A stretch of DNA of 7,011 nt. Origin: an uncultured Eubacteriales bacterium (GTDB taxonomy: Bacteria; Bacillota_A; Clostridia; Lachnospirales; Cellulosilyticaceae). Position numbers and translations under genes: made by a program. Where the stretch lies: NCBI GenBank assembly GCA_900556665.1, contig USPX01000109.1, forward strand, positions 1 to 7,011. Reading direction: 5' to 3'. Shown piece after piece: positions 5,330 through 7,011 of this stretch (within the stretch, counting starts at the first letter, position 1; every line of letters starts with the position of its first letter). Below the pieces are notes generated by a model. It ran no database searches, was not told where the DNA came from, and saw only the letters and a program-made list of their open reading frames with translations.

Positions 5330-6124
5330 TTAAGTTGATTTATTTTTGCATAATCTTAATCCCTGATCATATCCCACTCCATTTGGTTCAAACTTGCCTT
5401 TATATGCTATTTCACAGCATCTTGCATCCCCTATAATACCGCCACCTTTCCAAGTCCTATAAAATCCAAATGGGTTTTCAATATCACCATACCAATCCCA
5501 GCACCATTCTCTTACATTCCCTGACATATCATATAGACCTAATGTATTAGGTGCCTTTTTCTTAATGTTATGAGTGATATTTTTATTAGCCTCTATTTTA
5601 TTCCAGTTCCACTCACCTTCTAAATACTGCTCCCCTGAATTTTTCCAGTACCAAGCTACCTCATCTATATTGTCACTGCCACTAAATTGATTTGCTTTGC
5701 CTTCAGCACCACCACTTGCTGCATACTCCCATTCTTCTACAGTTGGCAAGCGATAACCATTGGCATTTTCATTAATTGTGACAGTCCATTTTAAATCATC
5801 ATACTCACATATATTTTCTGGGTCAAAATTCTCTTTATCAATATTATAATAAGGTGTTAATCCCTCTTTAAGACTTCTCATATTACAATAGAGCACACTA
5901 TCATACCAACTTATGCTTTCTACTGGTAAATCTTTACCTTTAAACTGAGAAGGATTGTTTCCCATAACCTTCTGCCATTCTTGTTGTGTGACTTCATGTA
6001 CACCCATATAAAAATCAGTAATATTATTATCTCCCTTTATAAGTACAAATTCCTCTTCATTATGACATCCACTTAACACTAGCATTGTGCTCATTAATAA
6101 CAATAATATTGCTGATTTTTTCAT
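5330..6124 (-). CDS. Lipoprotein with an FGE-sulfatase (SUMF1/EgtB/PvdO-like) domain
   Basis: This 264-residue protein starts with a lipoprotein signal peptide: MKK, a hydrophobic core, and lipobox LSGC with Cys20 as the lipidated residue, so it should be anchored on the outer face of the membrane. The rest is a single FGE-sulfatase domain. Landmarks are EVTQQEWQKVMG at 44-55, PVESISWYDSVLYCN at 67-81, GYRLPTVEEWEYAA at 123-136, LGLYDMSGNVREWCWDW at 195-211 and GLRLC at 255-259. The segment holding the copper-binding cysteine pair of true formylglycine-generating enzymes reads GGGIIGDARCCEIAYKG (227-243) and does not fit that pair. No sulfatase is nearby. Enzyme activity is therefore doubtful; a binding or scaffold role is possible. 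ATG preceded by AGAGGTGA. No clear promoter of its own; it may depend on readthrough from the xylanase gene. Confidence 0.88.
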   Translation of the reverse strand: MKKSAILLLLMSTMLVLSGCHNEEEFVLIKGDNNITDFYMGVHEVTQQEWQKVMGNNPSQFKGKDLPVESISWYDSVLYCNMRSLKEGLTPYYNIDKENFDPENICEYDDLKWTVTINENANGYRLPTVEEWEYAASGGAEGKANQFSGSDNIDEVAWYWKNSGEQYLEGEWNWNKIEANKNITHNIKKKAPNTLGLYDMSGNVREWCWDWYGDIENPFGFYRTWKGGGIIGDARCCEIAYKGKFEPNGVGYDQGLRLCKNKST

Positions 6125-6163
6125 ACTTTCACCTCTTATGTATTTCTTTCCCCAATAATATTT

Positions 6164-6200
6164 AAATGTATGTAGGTAAATATCTTACCTACATACATTT
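6164..6200 (-). terminator. Hairpin terminator after the xylanase gene
   Basis: A perfect 16-bp stem (6164-6179 with 6185-6200) with a 5-nt loop begins 42 nt after the xylanase stop codon. On the minus strand the downstream arm ends in ATTTAAATATTATT, a modest T-rich tail. The plus-strand tail, TTTTATAC, is equally modest, so the hairpin may be partly leaky or bidirectional. Confidence 0.65.
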
Positions 6201-6242
6201 TATACACTATATATTTATAAGCTATAAATATTTATAAATTTT

Positions 6243-6872
6243 CTACCAAACTGTTACATTTGCATATCCACTACTTTGGTAACCTTCTACACATAATGCT
6301 TGATATGACCAGTTACTACCAAGTTGCATACCAGCTCTATTCCAAGCATCCACGTGATTTTGGAATGTAATAGTAGAGTTCACACCAGTCTGTCTCTTAT
6401 TTTTTCTTACACTCCAGTATTGTTGGAAAGTTTGTGTACCATCAATAGAAGGCTGGTTATAACGCATTGTTGTATAAAGATCATATTGACCACCATCACT
6501 ATATACTGTTCCTTTGTATGTACCTGTTGGTCTGTATGTTCCCCAACTATCCACAACGTAATATTCAATAAGGCGATTTCTTGTCCAACCATAAAGTGTT
6601 AAGTAACTATTACCACTTGGATTATACACACCAGCATTGTAATTTACAGTACGGTATGGATTTCCTACTTTCCATCCTTTACCTGTTACAAAGTTACCAC
6701 AATTGGTCCATGATACACTATAGTTACCACCATTTCCATTTGTCGCGTAAACACTTCCACCACCATCTGTCCAGTTTTGCCAATAATCTGTTGTTGCTGC
6801 CTGAGCAGTTGAAGCTACTAACATTGTTGCTACACAAAATACAGTTAATAATTTTTTACGTAATTTACTCAT
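6243..6872 (-). CDS. xynA: Secreted endo-1,4-beta-xylanase, glycoside hydrolase family 11
   Basis: This enzyme cleaves internal beta-1,4 links in xylan outside the cell. The 209-residue product has a Sec signal peptide (basic MSKLRKK, hydrophobic core, AQA at 23-25, likely cut before Ala26) and one compact GH11 jelly-roll domain starting [12 protein letters not shown]. It closely resembles the Bacillus circulans/subtilis xylanase A. The catalytic nucleophile is Glu103 in [16 protein letters not shown] and the acid/base is Glu196 in [16 protein letters not shown]. The thumb loop PSIDGTQTF is at 141-149. Asn60 sits where Asn35 lies in the Bacillus enzyme, which in the family goes with a neutral to alkaline optimum. 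There is no carbohydrate-binding module and no dockerin, so it is a free enzyme, not cellulosomal. ATG preceded by TAGGGGG. Unusual: Cys58 and Cys194 in the mature chain. Confidence 0.97.
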   Translation of the reverse strand: MSKLRKKLLTVFCVATMLVASTAQAATTDYWQNWTDGGGSVYATNGNGGNYSVSWTNCGNFVTGKGWKVGNPYRTVNYNAGVYNPSGNSYLTLYGWTRNRLIEYYVVDSWGTYRPTGTYKGTVYSDGGQYDLYTTMRYNQPSIDGTQTFQQYWSVRKNKRQTGVNSTITFQNHVDAWNRAGMQLGSNWSYQALCVEGYQSSGYANVTVW

Positions 6873-6936
6873 AATATAGACCCCCTAAATGTAATTTATA
6901 ATACTCATCTTACTTCACACTATTTAAATATCATTT

Positions 6937-6961
6937 GGTAAATCACTTTACCTATGTGATT
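6937..6961. promoter_or_regulatory. Overlapping inverted repeats at the xylanase transcription start
   Basis: Two perfect 6-bp inverted repeats overlap: GGTAAA-TCAC-TTTACC (6937-6952) and AATCAC...GTGATT (6941-6946 and 6956-6961). They cover the predicted start site immediately after the -10 box. This is a typical repressor position. In RNA the two pairings would be largely mutually exclusive. Confidence 0.4.
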
Positions 6962-6989
6962 ATTATACATAACTTTATATATATTTCAA
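6962..6989 (-). promoter_or_regulatory. Promoter of the xylanase gene
   Basis: On the minus strand TTGAAA (plus 6984-6989) is 16 nt from a perfect TATAAT (plus 6962-6967). Transcription would start near plus 6955, leaving a leader of about 80 nt before the ATG at 6872. Confidence 0.7.
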
Positions 6990-7011
6990 ATATTTTAATA
7001 CATAATAAATC

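Noticed and set aside
3739..5345. Target-site duplication flanking the insertion sequence
   Set aside because: No matching direct repeat of 4 bases or more was found adjacent to either the inner (3783/5304) or outer (3762/5325) boundary that exceeds what AT-rich DNA gives by chance.
5330..6124. Annotation as an active sulfatase-maturing enzyme
   Set aside because: The characteristic copper-binding cysteine pair is not apparent and no sulfatase is nearby.
6324..6874. Plus-strand open frames opposite the xylanase gene (6324-6602 and 6581-6874)
   Set aside because: They run antisense to a fully recognisable GH11 enzyme, have low-complexity His/Leu/Ser-rich translations and no good ribosome site.

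Overview
The window comes from an AT-rich, low-GC Gram-positive genome. Every recognisable gene lies on the minus strand. Strong GGAG/AGGTGA-type ribosome sites, TTGNNN-17-TATAAT promoters, an uncharacterised protein resembling a family known from Lachnospiraceae, and a secreted GH11 xylanase together suggest an anaerobic, plant-fibre-degrading Clostridium relative. A Cellulosilyticum-like member of Lachnospirales is my best guess; this is inference from gene content, not a database match.

Layout in plus coordinates, all genes transcribed right to left. 1-63 is the 5' part of a tRNA-Arg(CCT) cut by the window edge, with its own promoter. 121-1002 encodes a cytoplasmic acidic protein of unknown role. 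1192-2334 encodes an AI-2E-family (PerM/YtvI-like) membrane protein. 2595-3323 encodes a cytoplasmic glycerophosphodiester phosphodiesterase with a good promoter and terminator. 3429-3629 encodes a 66-residue zinc-ribbon protein. About 3762-5325 is a complete IS1182-like insertion sequence with an intact transposase. 5330-6124 encodes a lipoprotein with an FGE-sulfatase/SUMF1-like domain. 6243-6872 encodes the secreted GH11 xylanase, with a promoter at the right edge of the window.

Most genes look like single-gene transcription units, since recognisable promoters or terminators lie between many of them. The left half is housekeeping or unknown. The right half is an accessory segment: extracellular xylan degradation, a surface lipoprotein, and an insertion sequence sitting immediately downstream of that lipoprotein gene. 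No gene-free stretch exceeds about 260 bases; the longest (2335-2594) holds a terminator, a hairpin and the AI-2E promoter region.

The most unusual structure is at the insertion sequence. Both ends carry a hairpin of identical geometry (9-bp stem, 3-nt loop) whose stems differ by compensatory base-pair changes. Each is followed inward by a shared CAG..TGT.GACAA end, and there is a second large hairpin just inside each end. I do not see a clear novel defence, RNA or CRISPR system here.
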